DNA of 64,000 nucleotides, from contig NZ_JHYC01000004.1 in assembly GCF_000621525.1 (NCBI RefSeq), positions 62,001 to 126,000 on the forward strand, read 5' to 3'. Made by a program: the position numbers and the translations under genes. The DNA is from Legionella fairfieldensis ATCC 49588. GTDB lineage: Bacteria > Pseudomonadota > Gammaproteobacteria > Legionellales > Legionellaceae. Positions 9,992-19,823 of this stretch are shown one piece after another; positions within the stretch are counted from its first letter, which is position 1, and each line of letters opens with the position of its first letter. The notes under the pieces are model-generated. The model saw only the letters and a list, made by a program, of their open reading frames with translations, was not told the DNA's origin and did not search any database.

Positions 9992-10737
9992 ATGCTGGTT
10001 TTCACGTCATCATCCCTGCTCGGTATCAATCCACACGTTTGCCTGGCAAATTATTAATGGAATTAGCCGGCTATAGTGTGTTGGAAAGGGTGTACAAACA
10101 GGTTCTCAAGGCCAATCCTTTATCCATTACCGTCGCTACGGATAATTCGGAAATAGCGGAGCATGCGGCCCAATTTGGCGCAGCAGTACAAATGACGGCA
10201 ACTAATCATCAGACAGGCACTGACAGGATTGCCGAAGTGGTTGCTAAAGGACATTTTACATCCCACGATATTATTGTAAATGTTCAAGGGGATGAACCTT
10301 TAATAGCGCCGGAATTAATCGTTCAAGTAGCCAGGAGCCTTGCGCATTCCCCCCATCAAATAGCCACGTTATGTTGGCCTATTGAAAATGAGGAACAGTT
10401 AAATAATCCCAATGTCGTGAAAGTTGTGCGGGACTGTTATAATGATGCCCTTTATTTTTCAAGAAGTGCAATCCCTGCATATCGTGATAAACCGGGTAGT
10501 ATGACTCCCCAAGCCTTTCGTCACATTGGTTTATACGCCTATCGTGCTGCTTTTTTATTAGAGTTTGTTAGTTGGCCTGTCTGCGAGCTTGAAACTTACG
10601 AAGCGTTGGAGCAGTTACGGGTATTGTGGGCAGGAGGCAAAATCAGGGTGGATGTTGCTTCTACTTTACCATTACAAGATATTAATACCCTTGGTGATTT
10701 GATGTTAGCACGTGAGTTGCTAATTGCTATTAAATAG
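9988..10737 (+). CDS. kdsB: CMP-Kdo synthetase
   Basis: 3-deoxy-manno-octulosonate cytidylyltransferase: activates Kdo with CTP for lipopolysaccharide inner core synthesis. The N-terminus [16 protein letters not shown] is the nucleotide-binding signature; NVQGDEPLI and [17 protein letters not shown] blocks are present. Length 249 is typical. ATGA overlap with the preceding stop. Kdo made available here is the substrate later modified by the KdoO hydroxylase encoded at ~49 kb. Confidence 0.96.
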   Translation: MNAGFHVIIPARYQSTRLPGKLLMELAGYSVLERVYKQVLKANPLSITVATDNSEIAEHAAQFGAAVQMTATNHQTGTDRIAEVVAKGHFTSHDIIVNVQGDEPLIAPELIVQVARSLAHSPHQIATLCWPIENEEQLNNPNVVKVVRDCYNDALYFSRSAIPAYRDKPGSMTPQAFRHIGLYAYRAAFLLEFVSWPVCELETYEALEQLRVLWAGGKIRVDVASTLPLQDINTLGDLMLARELLIAIK

Positions 10738-10781
10738 CAAGAAATCCCGGAAAGGATTAATGCATTAGGTAAACGGCGGTT

Positions 10782-10811
10782 CAGTGCTTAAGAAATGGCT
10801 TATAAGCACTG
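10782..10811. repeat. Inverted repeat downstream of kdsB
   Basis: Perfect 9-base arms CAGTGCTTA / TAAGCACTG with a 12-base loop, lying between the convergent kdsB and the 557-codon gene. There is no T-run on either strand. The second copy (~54119-54148) has mismatched arms, so the stem is not conserved. Confidence 0.4.
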
Positions 10812-10829
10812 AGGTTAACGCTTTATTGA

Positions 10830-12503
10830 TTAAGGTGTAAGTTTTCTTTTCCTGGTTTGGCCTTGAGCATAGGCAAGTGGATTTAAACTGGAAGAAGGTA
10901 GTGAAGCCCATGGGTTTTGGAAGAAATGGCAGGGATTCTCTGCAACGAAGGCTGCGCGAGTTTGACCAGACCTTGTTTTATTGGCATTGGCGCTATTAAG
11001 ACTGCTTTTTTCCCAGGGGATAGAATTATTTATTGAATAAGGACGAGTCACCGGTGATTGGGTGGCGACAACAGAAGATGCATTGTTTTGCGGTGTTTTT
11101 GAAGCAGGTAAAGTGGGTTGATTGAGTGGGTTCTCTTCTCTCTCTTGATTATTAAGCTGAGGACTGGGAGTGTTATTTGCTACCTGAATTCCATAGTCAT
11201 TATTTTTTTGGTAACTAGGGTTATCGGGAACTGTACTTCTTTTTTCTGTCTGCTGAAATGGATGAACAGGCAAAGCCATTCCTCCATCAGAATGAGTCAA
11301 ATCATTATCATTTTCCTGTCTTAACGAAGGAAAAGTGTTTGTTGTTACCGTTGAATTTGGAGTTAGTGCTGTGTATGAAGTGTTGCTCGTTTCCAATGAG
11401 GAAAAATTATCCCCTGTATTATCGTTTTCTAAATTGGAATGAGCAGGAGAGGAGCACTGTACCAGCGTTGCTGGTGATTCCTGGCGAGGAGTAAAAACGG
11501 GTGAGTAATTTTCTTGACCAGATGATGCAGGAGACGAGACGTTTTCTGGATGTTTATTCATTAGAGCATCCAGCATCTTTTTTGATATTCGATCTGGAAG
11601 AGAAGCAAAATTAAGACCTTCTTTAAAACCATTTAAAAACTCAGGTTCATGCAAAATTTGACTTTTACCGCTATTTGCAATGAATTGTAATTCCTCCAAC
11701 TCTTTTTTTCCAAGACGTTCAGCGAGCACACCCAATTTTATTCCTTTTAGGCGGAGAGGCTCTTCTGAGTTAAGTAAACTAATCGTATAGCCTTCTTCAT
11801 AGCCATTTAAGTAACAGGGCGTATGCTTACCAATATTTTTACCAGCACAACTCCTCTTTTTGAAACATCCTTGCCCGTGCTTTTTTCCTTGTTTATATGG
11901 CTCCGAGTATAAAGAGTGGTTAATTTTCTTTTTTTTATTTTTCAATCCTTGTTCAAACCCTGATAAAAATTCAGGATTGTCTCGGATTTGACTATCGCGA
12001 CTGTATTGAATAAAGTCCATTTCTTCCAGACTTTGCTTTTTAAGACGTTTTGCAAGTACACCTAATTTTTGGCCTTTTTCCTGATAGCTTTTTGAAGAAT
12101 TAAGTAAGTTAATTGTATAGCCTTCTTCATAGCCACTTATGTAATCGAGAGAGTGTTCAGCAATAATTATGCCAGGATAATGATCGCGTTTAACACTTTG
12201 TGTACTTATTTCTTTTCCGGTTAGATATTCTTCTGTTAGCAAAAGAGAGGGTAAATTATCTATAATTTTTTGTCTTATTTGCCGATAGTTGCTTTTGATT
12301 GGTTGATGACACCATTCACCCAGTAATGCGGCTGCTTTTTTAGGATGAATTTTTTTTAATTCTGTAGCCGTTAGATTAAATCGAGATTTAATAAATTTTT
12401 TACAAACTTTATGATCTATGCTTAAAGCTTCAGAAGCTTCTTTTACTGAAGAATTATAAATCATTACATGTAATTCAAAAAAGGTTAATTCATCCAGACT
12501 CAT
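10830..12503 (-). CDS. Repeat protein with basic C-terminal tail, effector candidate
   Basis: 557 residues, family not recognised. An N-terminal domain (~1-100) opens with LDELTFFELH. Two ~72-residue repeats follow (about 117-188 and 226-298), each built as GYEEGYTI.LLNS...KG.KLGVLA.RL...LEE..F...S..SQI...PEFL.GF..GL. A long Ser/Thr/Asn/Pro-rich, probably disordered region (~300-540) then leads to a basic end, QTRKRKLTP, resembling a monopartite nuclear localisation signal. No signal peptide or membrane segment. The paralogue at 54171-55496 has a single repeat. A host-directed secreted protein is plausible but unproven. Confidence 0.7.
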   Translation of the reverse strand: MSLDELTFFELHVMIYNSSVKEASEALSIDHKVCKKFIKSRFNLTATELKKIHPKKAAALLGEWCHQPIKSNYRQIRQKIIDNLPSLLLTEEYLTGKEISTQSVKRDHYPGIIIAEHSLDYISGYEEGYTINLLNSSKSYQEKGQKLGVLAKRLKKQSLEEMDFIQYSRDSQIRDNPEFLSGFEQGLKNKKKKINHSLYSEPYKQGKKHGQGCFKKRSCAGKNIGKHTPCYLNGYEEGYTISLLNSEEPLRLKGIKLGVLAERLGKKELEELQFIANSGKSQILHEPEFLNGFKEGLNFASLPDRISKKMLDALMNKHPENVSSPASSGQENYSPVFTPRQESPATLVQCSSPAHSNLENDNTGDNFSSLETSNTSYTALTPNSTVTTNTFPSLRQENDNDLTHSDGGMALPVHPFQQTEKRSTVPDNPSYQKNNDYGIQVANNTPSPQLNNQEREENPLNQPTLPASKTPQNNASSVVATQSPVTRPYSINNSIPWEKSSLNSANANKTRSGQTRAAFVAENPCHFFQNPWASLPSSSLNPLAYAQGQTRKRKLTP

Positions 12504-12546
12504 GATTTAATTACTCAATAAGATCAATATTTTTCTATTTTATCAT

Positions 12547-12559
12547 TGATATCTTATCA
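12547..12559. promoter_or_regulatory. Conserved palindrome upstream of repeat protein
   Basis: Palindrome TGATATCTTATCA on the + strand (arms TGATA/TATCA, 3-base centre), overlapping a further TATCA on its left to give TATCA-T-TGATA. It lies 44-56 bases upstream of the gene's ATG, and the same element lies 46-58 bases upstream of the paralogue at 55.5 kb. Candidate regulator site; the regulator is unknown. Confidence 0.4.
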
Positions 12560-12638
12560 AAAAATTAACTGGTATTATTTTTTTAGGTAATTATGTTCAT
12601 TTAATAACCTATTTATTAATGAGTGCAGCGAAGTCAAG

Positions 12639-12834
12639 GTGGGTTAAAATCGGCTCGTACTCGTGGAAGAAAATGAGGTAGGCTAAAAGGAATGTCAAAA
12701 ACTGCAATGGAAAAGCGGCTATCGCCGAAGCACTTTATAAAAATGGGTCAATTCCGGTGAAAAAAATTGCTGGGCAGTTAAATAGTTATAAAACAACATG
12801 GTATCTTATTTGCGCTCTTGAGAGGTTAGTATAG
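12639..12834 (+). pseudogene. Serine recombinase (resolvase/invertase) C-terminal remnant
   Basis: Broken frames read SARTRGRK, GRLKGMSKTAMEK, then after a one-base frame change KAAIAEALYKNGSIPVKKIAGQLN followed by KTTWY. This is the C-terminal basic arm and helix-turn-helix DNA-binding domain of Tn3-resolvase/Hin-type recombinases. An in-frame stop, a frameshift and the absence of the whole catalytic domain show it is dead. It marks an old mobile element beside the duplicated segment. Confidence 0.7.
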
Positions 12835-12862
12835 GACTCATCACTTTTGATTTCTGCTTTTT

Positions 12863-13849
12863 TTAAAGGGGCATAGGAGCCAAAGGCTGTTCTTTTACCT
12901 CAATTTCTCTTTCATTGTTAGCACTGAAAAAGATTATTTTTGAATGGTGTTTCTCGACAGTACTACGGTGAGCAATACTGATAATAGTGGTATTTTTTAA
13001 TTGTTTTACAGCACTATAAACATATTCTTCACTTTCTTCATCAAGAGAAGAGGTGGCTTCATCTAAAAAGAGCCAATCCGGTTTTTTTAATAGAACGCGG
13101 GTAAACGATATTCGTTGTTGCTGTCCTCCGGACAATTCTTTTGACCAGGCACGCTTTTCGCTCAGTTTTGGAATAAAATCGTCCATTCCACCTACAGCGC
13201 GTAACGCAGTGATATATTGTTCTTCGGTGTAAGTCTCTACTGGTTCTGGATAGGCTAAAACGGCCTTTAACGTATCACAAGGCAGGGTAGGTTTTTGCGG
13301 TAAAAAATAGAAAGACTTGCCTGCGGGGATTGAAATTTTCCCATCACCATATTTCCAGGTTCCTGATATTGCCTTAAAAAGAGAACTTTTACCTAAACCG
13401 GACTTGCCTTTAATCAGGATGTGTTCACCAGGTATTAGCTTGAGATTCAGGTTACGCATAATATACGTTGTACTTGCATTTTGCGGGTAAGCAATAGTTA
13501 ATCCTTTAATATGGAGTGATTCTTTATTTCTTATTTTTCTTACCATTGATTTAGTATTAGTAGCCAGCCCTTCTTTAGCGAGGGTTTGTTGTAATTCGGA
13601 AATGCGTGCGATACTTGTCTTATAAGTGGATAAATTTTCATAACTGGTAGAAAACCAACTTAATGACAGGTTGACTTGAGTAAAGTACATCCCAATTTGC
13701 ATTAACTGGCCAAGTTCAATAAGTCCTGTAAAATAGAGAGGAGCAGCAAGTAGACTAGGTAAAATTTGAATAAGTTGAGAATAGAAATTTTGAAAAGTAA
13801 GTAGTTTTGTTTGAGTGCCAAGTTTTTGATTAGCAGTTTCTTTGATCAA
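12863..13849 (-). pseudogene. SbmA/YddA-like ABC transporter, N-terminally truncated
   Basis: The C-terminal part of a fused permease-ATPase of the ABC_membrane_2 type. The remaining ~90 N-terminal residues cover only the last one or two membrane helices (ILPSLLAAPLYFTGLIELG...SLSWFSTSYENLSTYK). The ATPase is intact: Walker A GKSGLGKSS (~147), signature LSGGQQQR, Walker B WLFLDEATSSLD, and switch His in SIAHR. Full-length relatives have ~550-600 residues, so ~250 residues, most of the transmembrane domain, are missing. The frame opens at TTG after an in-frame TAG, directly next to the stop of the upstream gene. Transport function is unlikely. Confidence 0.75.
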
Positions 13850-13863
13850 TTGAATTTTATTGT

Positions 13864-16011
13864 CTATCGTGGTTTTATAATAATTTTCGGCATGTTCTTC
13901 GGCCGCTGTGGAGACGAATCGACAAGCGACTTATAAACCTGATTACCTGTTTCAACTAGTTCTTTTTCCGTTTTACAGGCACCAAGGGTAGTAAAAAAGC
14001 GATGAGGTGATTTTTTTTCTATAATCTGATGTTTTAAATTCTGTAAGGGTTTTAACACGCTTTTTCGAATCCATTGAATAAACGGGGAACGTATGCCTTC
14101 TGAAAGATCTTCCATGTGATTATTGTGAATGTGCGTCTCTACATGTTTTATCAGATGATTCAAATAGCGTTCGTTATTCATGGCGTGTAGGTTAGTGTTG
14201 ATATATTCTGTATTAGTTTGTTTAAATTGATAACTTATTGATAGTAATTTATTTAATCTCGGGTCAATAGTGTTTAATAATTCCATATCAGGTGGAGTAT
14301 GAGCCGCAAGAAAACTGGCAGGATTAGTTTTAATACCGTTTAAACGATCTTTTTTTGCAGGAAATTTCTCAATTGCCTCATCGATATGGGCATTAATAAT
14401 GCGAATATATTCATTCTCGAGTTTCTTAATAATTCGAAGCGATGTTAAGTAATGAGGTGATCTTAAACGAATTTCAATAATACCTGCTTTTTCACAAAGC
14501 TCTTCGCGTTGTATAAGGATCTCATCGCCTGTTAGCCTGATTGCCTCATTCAGATCAGGAACAATTTGCGCTAGTCGCATGGGAGGAACCGTATTTATTG
14601 ATTGATAAAGCGTTTGTAGTTTGGCAACTTCCTGCGTTTCACGGTTATATGCACGGTTAATTTCATCTTTAAAAGGGTTTTCCTGGCTTAGAGAGGAAAA
14701 GAAAGGTTGAAATAAAAAGTTACCGTGTTTATCGTTAATTCTTCTTATACTATTCTGATAGTCTGCTCTTAATCTTACTCTTGTTTGTGCAATGTGTTCA
14801 TTGAGAACATGAATAGCCAGCGTCACTTCTCGTTTCAAAGCAGTCAGACTTTTAGTTTGATTCCGTGTTCTCAATTCATTCGTCAATATTTTTTTTTCAG
14901 AGACAATCGGGTCGTCGGCGTTTTCAGGATAGATAAGCAAAGTAGCTTTGGCGTCGTTAAGGGTTTGTTGCAAATGTTGACCTAATTCGTTTTTTATTGA
15001 AAAATACTCTCTATTGAGTTTCTCTATATTACTCAATGCCATTTTTTTCGTTCCATCCTGGTGATTATAGAATCCCTGCAAATCATTCAATTCGTTTAAT
15101 AAATTCTTTTGAATGATTGTCATGTTGTCTAAATATTCAATATACTGTTTTAATTCTTCTTGCGTTGGATTTTCATGCAAGGAGTTACAAATAGATTTTT
15201 TTTGTAAATATTCATTTTCTATTTTAACCAGATAGTCTTGTATATTTTCCAGCTCGCTTAAAGAGTGATTGCCGTTTATTCGTTCCGGCCTGTTTAAGAA
15301 TTCTTCTCCATAAAATTGTAATTCTTTTTTTAGTGATGCGGCCAGGGATTCAATATTTCGTTGCATTTCCTCCCTAATTTTTTTAATAGTTTCGTGTTGT
15401 TTATCCATGAGTTTTGTAAAGATACAATAATCAGCGATCCTGTTAACAGGAAAGTGCTGTAATTTAGCGCATAAGTGATCATTTACTGCGATTTGATTTT
15501 TAATCACATCCTGATAGGAATCTTTTTTAACTAAATTGCCTAATTTGCTCTTAAATTTTGCGGTGAGTCCGCCAGGATCTGAATCCAATAGTTCTTTCAG
15601 TATTGAATGAACGTCATCAAGTTCAATACGACAAGGTGGAACGTTCTGCTTGAATAAACGGATTGTTCTTTTTTTACCTATATGTAGGAGTAGTTTTTGG
15701 CGAAATTCTTCAATTTTATCGCTATTAAGGGGGATCTTTTCCAAATTATCAACTAACTCGCTTATAAAAGCGATCAACTGCTCAACTAATATGTGGGTAT
15801 CGTTATTCCTTTCTATATTATTTAAATCAATTTTAATGAAATGTAAAAGAAATTGTTCCAGTGAGTTGTGTAAGTTTTTTAATAAAGCAGTAGCCACTTC
15901 TTGAGGATCAAAAGTAGCTACAATGCGTTTATTATCATGCGGTTCAATAATAGCTATCCGTCTTTTTTTATTTTTAGACGATTTTTCCTTTAACTCTTTT
16001 TTGCTCTGCAT
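13864..16011 (-). CDS. Large coiled-coil protein, effector candidate
   Basis: 715 residues without a recognised domain. The protein is Lys/Glu/Asn/Leu-rich with long predicted helices and heptad-like stretches (roughly 220-420 and 480-560). The N-terminus carries a basic cluster SSKNKKRRIAI that could act as a nuclear localisation signal, and the C-terminus is basic (KIIIKPR). No signal peptide and no membrane segment. The gene ends beside a truncated ABC transporter, suggesting it arrived by an event that removed the transporter's 5' half. Such proteins are typical of Legionella effector repertoires; translocation is unproven. Confidence 0.65.
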   Translation of the reverse strand: MQSKKELKEKSSKNKKRRIAIIEPHDNKRIVATFDPQEVATALLKNLHNSLEQFLLHFIKIDLNNIERNNDTHILVEQLIAFISELVDNLEKIPLNSDKIEEFRQKLLLHIGKKRTIRLFKQNVPPCRIELDDVHSILKELLDSDPGGLTAKFKSKLGNLVKKDSYQDVIKNQIAVNDHLCAKLQHFPVNRIADYCIFTKLMDKQHETIKKIREEMQRNIESLAASLKKELQFYGEEFLNRPERINGNHSLSELENIQDYLVKIENEYLQKKSICNSLHENPTQEELKQYIEYLDNMTIIQKNLLNELNDLQGFYNHQDGTKKMALSNIEKLNREYFSIKNELGQHLQQTLNDAKATLLIYPENADDPIVSEKKILTNELRTRNQTKSLTALKREVTLAIHVLNEHIAQTRVRLRADYQNSIRRINDKHGNFLFQPFFSSLSQENPFKDEINRAYNRETQEVAKLQTLYQSINTVPPMRLAQIVPDLNEAIRLTGDEILIQREELCEKAGIIEIRLRSPHYLTSLRIIKKLENEYIRIINAHIDEAIEKFPAKKDRLNGIKTNPASFLAAHTPPDMELLNTIDPRLNKLLSISYQFKQTNTEYINTNLHAMNNERYLNHLIKHVETHIHNNHMEDLSEGIRSPFIQWIRKSVLKPLQNLKHQIIEKKSPHRFFTTLGACKTEKELVETGNQVYKSLVDSSPQRPKNMPKIIIKPR

Positions 16012-16184
16012 AGGTACCTACAACAGATTTCCGATTTTTATTGTAAGGCACTTTATCATTTTAATCTTAAGAAAGCCTTAAATTCGTGACTGTTATTTAT
16101 GCATTAATTTTGTGCCGGACAAGAACCATTAACGCGAATTGCCGAGGTCGGCATGCCTTGTTAAGGCTCCCCCCTCGATGCTTC

Positions 16185-16203
16185 CAATTAGCCTTAAGTT
16201 TTT
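16185..16203 (+). repeat. Dispersed repeat, CAATTARCCTTAAGTTT family
   Basis: The core CAATTAGCCTTAAGTTT occurs here and at 25323-25339, and with one change (inverted) at 51744-51760. Here it is embedded in a larger imperfect hairpin: CTTCCAA at 16183 pairs with TTGGAAG at ~16235. It fills the gap between valS and the coiled-coil gene. Function unknown. Confidence 0.5.
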
Positions 16204-16241
16204 CTTAACCTTGCTAATCGCTTATGCACAGCAGTTGGAAG

Positions 16242-16261
16242 AGCCTTCGTTCAGAAAGGCT
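16242..16261. repeat. Small hairpin downstream of valS
   Basis: AGCCTT / AAGGCT arms with an 8-base loop about 20-40 bases beyond the valS stop (valS reads leftwards). No T-run follows, so terminator function is uncertain. Confidence 0.3.
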
Positions 16262-16282
16262 ATCCATGATCCCAAGTCAATT

Positions 16283-19048
16283 TTAAAGTCCTTCAACTGT
16301 TTTTCTGTGCTGTATTAACTTTGCCTTACCAAGTTTGGCCTGATTTAGTTTTTCCTGTTCTTTGGCAATGATGTCAGCGGGTGCTTTACCAGTAAATTGA
16401 GGGTTATTTAACTTGGTTTCAGCCAGCGTGATATCTTTATCCAATTTAGTGATTTCTTTATTAAGACGCACTAATTCAGCTTCTTTATCAATGAGTCCTG
16501 CCATGGGAATAAGCAGCTCCATTTCACCAATAACCGCAGAAGCTGATACAGGGATTGCTTCTTGCTGCTCTATATAGTGAATTTGGTTTAATTTACCCAA
16601 GACCATTAAGGTATTACGGTATTTTTCAATACGCTCTTTAATAGAAGGAAGCACATTGCGTAAATGAAGAGGAATTAATTTAGCCGGAGAAATAGTCATT
16701 TCGCTGCGAATGGTACGTATAGTCTGTGTGATTGTTTTAAGCCAGGTCAGTTCTTCCTCTATTTCCGGATTGATAAATTGACTGTCAACCTCAGGATAAG
16801 TGCTTAGCATAATACTTTCACCATTCTGGCTGGTCAGCTTGCTGGTGCGTTGCCAGATTGCTTCGGTAATAAAAGGCATAATAGGATGTAACAACCTTAG
16901 AATACGATCGAGCACGTGAATTAATGTTCGGCGTGTACCACGTTTCATTGCGGCCAGAGCCTGCGTGTCATAAAGCACGGGCTTGGATAATTCAAGGTAC
17001 CAGTCACAATATTCGTGCCATACAAAGTCATATAGCAGGTTAGCTAATAAATCAAAACGGTAGGTTTCAAAGTAATGGTGGCTTTGCATAATAGTATGTT
17101 GCAAACGGGAAAGTATCCATTGATCAGCCGGACTGTATTGAAATGCGCCATCACCAAAATCAATGTGTTCTTCATTCGCGTTCAACAATACATAACGAGA
17201 GGCGTTCCACAATTTATTACAAAAATTCCTGTAGCCTTCAACCCGACCAAGGTCAAAACGTACATTGCGGCCCGTTGAGGCCAGAGAACAAAAGGTAAAA
17301 CGCAGTGCATCGGTGCCAAAAGCCGGAATACCCTCGGGAAATTCTTTCCGAGTCGCTTTGGCAATTTTATCGCGCACAGAAGGTAATATCAGGTTAGAGG
17401 TACGTTTTGCGACCAGACTCTCAATATCAATTCCATCGATAATATCAATAGGATCCAGTACATTCCCTTTTGATTTGGACATTTTATGGCCTTCACTGTC
17501 ACGAATAAGGCCAGTAATGACTACCTCGCGGAAAGGTACTTTTCCGGTAAATTTCAGCCCCATCATAATCATGCGCGCGACCCAGAAGAAGATGATATCA
17601 AAACCGGTTACAAGGACCGATGTGGGGTAAAATTGTTCCAATTCAGGGGTTCGCTCAGGCCAGCCCAAGGTTGAGAAAGGCCAAAGAGCCGATGAGAACC
17701 AGGTGTCCAAAACATCATCATCTTGTCTTAAAGGAGTGGATTCTTCTAATTGATATTTAAAACGTACGTCATTTTCACTATAGCCAACATAGACATTTCC
17801 TTGATTATCGTACCAGGCGGGAATTCGGTGTCCCCACCATAATTGCCTGCTGATACACCAGTCTTCAATATTTTCCATCCATTGAAAATAGGTTTTAGTC
17901 CAGTTTTCAGGAGTAAAGCGTATCTCGCCTTTTTGTACGGCTTCAATGGCTGGTTTAGCTAAAGGGGCTGTTTTTACGTACCATTGATCAGTGAGCAAAG
18001 GTTCAATAATGACGTTGGATTTTTCCCCGCGTGGTACTTTTAATTGATGCGCTTCGGTTTTAATTAATAAACCTGCCTTTTCCAAATCATGAATAATTTG
18101 GTCGCGCGCTACAAATCGATCCATACCTTGATAATCAAGAGGGGCGTTTTTATTAATGGTTCCTTTTTTAGTAAGGATATTAATCAATGTTAAATGATGA
18201 CGTTTACCTACTTCATGATCATTGAAATCATGAGCGGGGGTTATTTTGACACAGCCACTTCCAAACGCTGGGTCCACATAATCATCGGCAATAACTGGAA
18301 TAACACGATTACATAAGGGCAGGTGAACTGTTTTACCAATTAAATGCTGGTAGCGTGGATCGTCAGGATGAACAGCTACTGCCGCATCGCCAAGGAGAGT
18401 CTCCGGCCGGGTAGTAGCAACGATCAACGATTCATCGGAATCCACTAAAGGATAGCGAATATGCCATAAAAAACCGTCTTCTTCTTCAGAAATAACTTCC
18501 AGATCAGAAACAGCTGTTCCCAATTTAGGATCCCAGTTAACCAGTCGGGTGCCGCGGTAAATTAAACCGTCCTCATAAAGTTGCACAAACACTTTTTGCA
18601 CGGCAGCGGATAAACCTTCATCCATGGTAAAACGTTCTCGTGACCAGTCAACTGAAGAGCCGATGCGGCGCATTTGTTGGGTAATCTGGTGGCCTGATTC
18701 TTCTTTCCATTGCCAGATCCGTTCAAGAAATTGTTCACGAGTCATGTCTTTGCGGGATAAACCTTCGGCATCCAACTGGCGCTCCACGACAAGTTGAGTA
18801 GAAATGCCTGCGTGATCAGTACCGGGTTGCCAGAGTGTTTTCAAGCCCCGCATCCGTTGGTAGCGAATCAACGCATCCATTAATGTGTGTTGAAAGCCGT
18901 GTCCCATATGCAGGCTGCCAGTAACATTCGGGGGGGGCAGCATAATACAATAACTCTTGCCCTCACCGCGTGGGGCAAAATAATGGTGGGTTTCCCATGC
19001 TTGATAACAGGACTGCTCGATTGCTTGTGGAGAATAGGTCTTATCCAT
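16283..19048 (-). CDS. valS: Valyl-tRNA synthetase
   Basis: Class Ia aminoacyl-tRNA synthetase charging tRNA-Val, with post-transfer editing of threonine. The HIGH motif ([14 protein letters not shown]) lies near residue 40 and KMSKS ([10 protein letters not shown]) near 520. The editing (CP1) domain lies between them ([17 protein letters not shown]). The C-terminal coiled-coil arm (~860-921, [16 protein letters not shown]) is present. The 921-residue length is normal. Confidence 0.98.
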   Translation of the reverse strand: MDKTYSPQAIEQSCYQAWETHHYFAPRGEGKSYCIMLPPPNVTGSLHMGHGFQHTLMDALIRYQRMRGLKTLWQPGTDHAGISTQLVVERQLDAEGLSRKDMTREQFLERIWQWKEESGHQITQQMRRIGSSVDWSRERFTMDEGLSAAVQKVFVQLYEDGLIYRGTRLVNWDPKLGTAVSDLEVISEEEDGFLWHIRYPLVDSDESLIVATTRPETLLGDAAVAVHPDDPRYQHLIGKTVHLPLCNRVIPVIADDYVDPAFGSGCVKITPAHDFNDHEVGKRHHLTLINILTKKGTINKNAPLDYQGMDRFVARDQIIHDLEKAGLLIKTEAHQLKVPRGEKSNVIIEPLLTDQWYVKTAPLAKPAIEAVQKGEIRFTPENWTKTYFQWMENIEDWCISRQLWWGHRIPAWYDNQGNVYVGYSENDVRFKYQLEESTPLRQDDDVLDTWFSSALWPFSTLGWPERTPELEQFYPTSVLVTGFDIIFFWVARMIMMGLKFTGKVPFREVVITGLIRDSEGHKMSKSKGNVLDPIDIIDGIDIESLVAKRTSNLILPSVRDKIAKATRKEFPEGIPAFGTDALRFTFCSLASTGRNVRFDLGRVEGYRNFCNKLWNASRYVLLNANEEHIDFGDGAFQYSPADQWILSRLQHTIMQSHHYFETYRFDLLANLLYDFVWHEYCDWYLELSKPVLYDTQALAAMKRGTRRTLIHVLDRILRLLHPIMPFITEAIWQRTSKLTSQNGESIMLSTYPEVDSQFINPEIEEELTWLKTITQTIRTIRSEMTISPAKLIPLHLRNVLPSIKERIEKYRNTLMVLGKLNQIHYIEQQEAIPVSASAVIGEMELLIPMAGLIDKEAELVRLNKEITKLDKDITLAETKLNNPQFTGKAPADIIAKEQEKLNQAKLGKAKLIQHRKTVEGL

Positions 19049-19112
19049 AGTTTAGTCTGTACTAATGAAAGCGAGGGATTTTAACATAACCTGCTGAATG
19101 GATAAATCATTG

Positions 19113-19709
19113 TTATATCTTTAAACCTTTCTGTTGGGTATCTGTTTCTTCCGGGGTATTTTTTGACGTTAATGCCCCTTTTTCATCTACCTTGTAATTT
19201 TCAGGATTTTTACGATAAGCATCAATTTCTGCTTTAGTCCCCTGCACAATTGATCCGTTGCCATCGGAGAAAATACAATGATCTCTGGTCGCGCAATAAA
19301 CAGTAAATGAATGGCCCTTGGTGGCCTGCTCTTTGAAAAAAGAGACTGCATCATTTTGTGTTTTGAAAGTGAATGCTACTCCTTTATCAGTTTTATCAGG
19401 CTCCTTGCCTGTTTTCCGTTTGTAATCTTCAAGCATCGGTTTTAAATCATCTTTAATTAAATCAGATGTAGTTAAATTTGTTTTATTTAAAGGAGGCTCT
19501 TTAAAGTATATCAGGTGTTCAGTCTGAGGCCGAAAAGCGCTTGGTGCTGTCAGTATTTCTTTTTCATACATAGCCAATAAATGCTTATATTCTGCTTTTT
19601 CTTCTTTTGTCATTTTGTTAACTTGCAGTCCATGAAGTTCGATGAGTCTTTTAATATCCTGTTCTTTTTTTTGATTTTCTTCTTTGATCCTGTCTTCTGG
19701 CGTGCTCAT
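19113..19709 (-). CDS. Hypothetical protein
   Basis: 198 residues, not recognised. The N-terminal third is charged and probably helical (EDRIKEENQKKEQDIKRLIE). The middle has an alpha/beta-like stretch (VAFTFKTQNDAVSFFKEQATKGHSFTVYCATRDHCIFSDGNGSIV) and the C-terminus is Thr/Lys-rich and polar. No signal peptide or membrane helix. GGAG lies 8 bases before the ATG. Soluble; could be an effector, but nothing decides it. Confidence 0.65.
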   Translation of the reverse strand: MSTPEDRIKEENQKKEQDIKRLIELHGLQVNKMTKEEKAEYKHLLAMYEKEILTAPSAFRPQTEHLIYFKEPPLNKTNLTTSDLIKDDLKPMLEDYKRKTGKEPDKTDKGVAFTFKTQNDAVSFFKEQATKGHSFTVYCATRDHCIFSDGNGSIVQGTKAEIDAYRKNPENYKVDEKGALTSKNTPEETDTQQKGLKI

Positions 19710-19823
19710 TATTATTTCTCCAGTAGAGTAAATAAATTGGTTTATTTTTAAGCATAGCAGATTTATGAAGATCCGGTTGATTTGAACGTTGTATTGGTTT
19801 TTATTGCATCAATTCCGGATTTT

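Larger units (their letters stand above)
10773..12630. repeat. Duplicated segment, copy 1
   Basis: This stretch, containing the 557-codon gene plus ~60 bases downstream and ~120 bases upstream, recurs at about 54112-55625. Homology downstream ends sharply after GGCGGTTCAGTG. The 3' part (~10860-11480) is almost identical to the second copy, whereas the 5' coding half has diverged and contains an extra repeat unit. Boundaries are by eye. Confidence 0.75.

Noticed and set aside
17075..17674. Several open frames opposite or inside valS
   Set aside because: Shadow frames of a conserved essential gene; no ribosome sites or conserved features.
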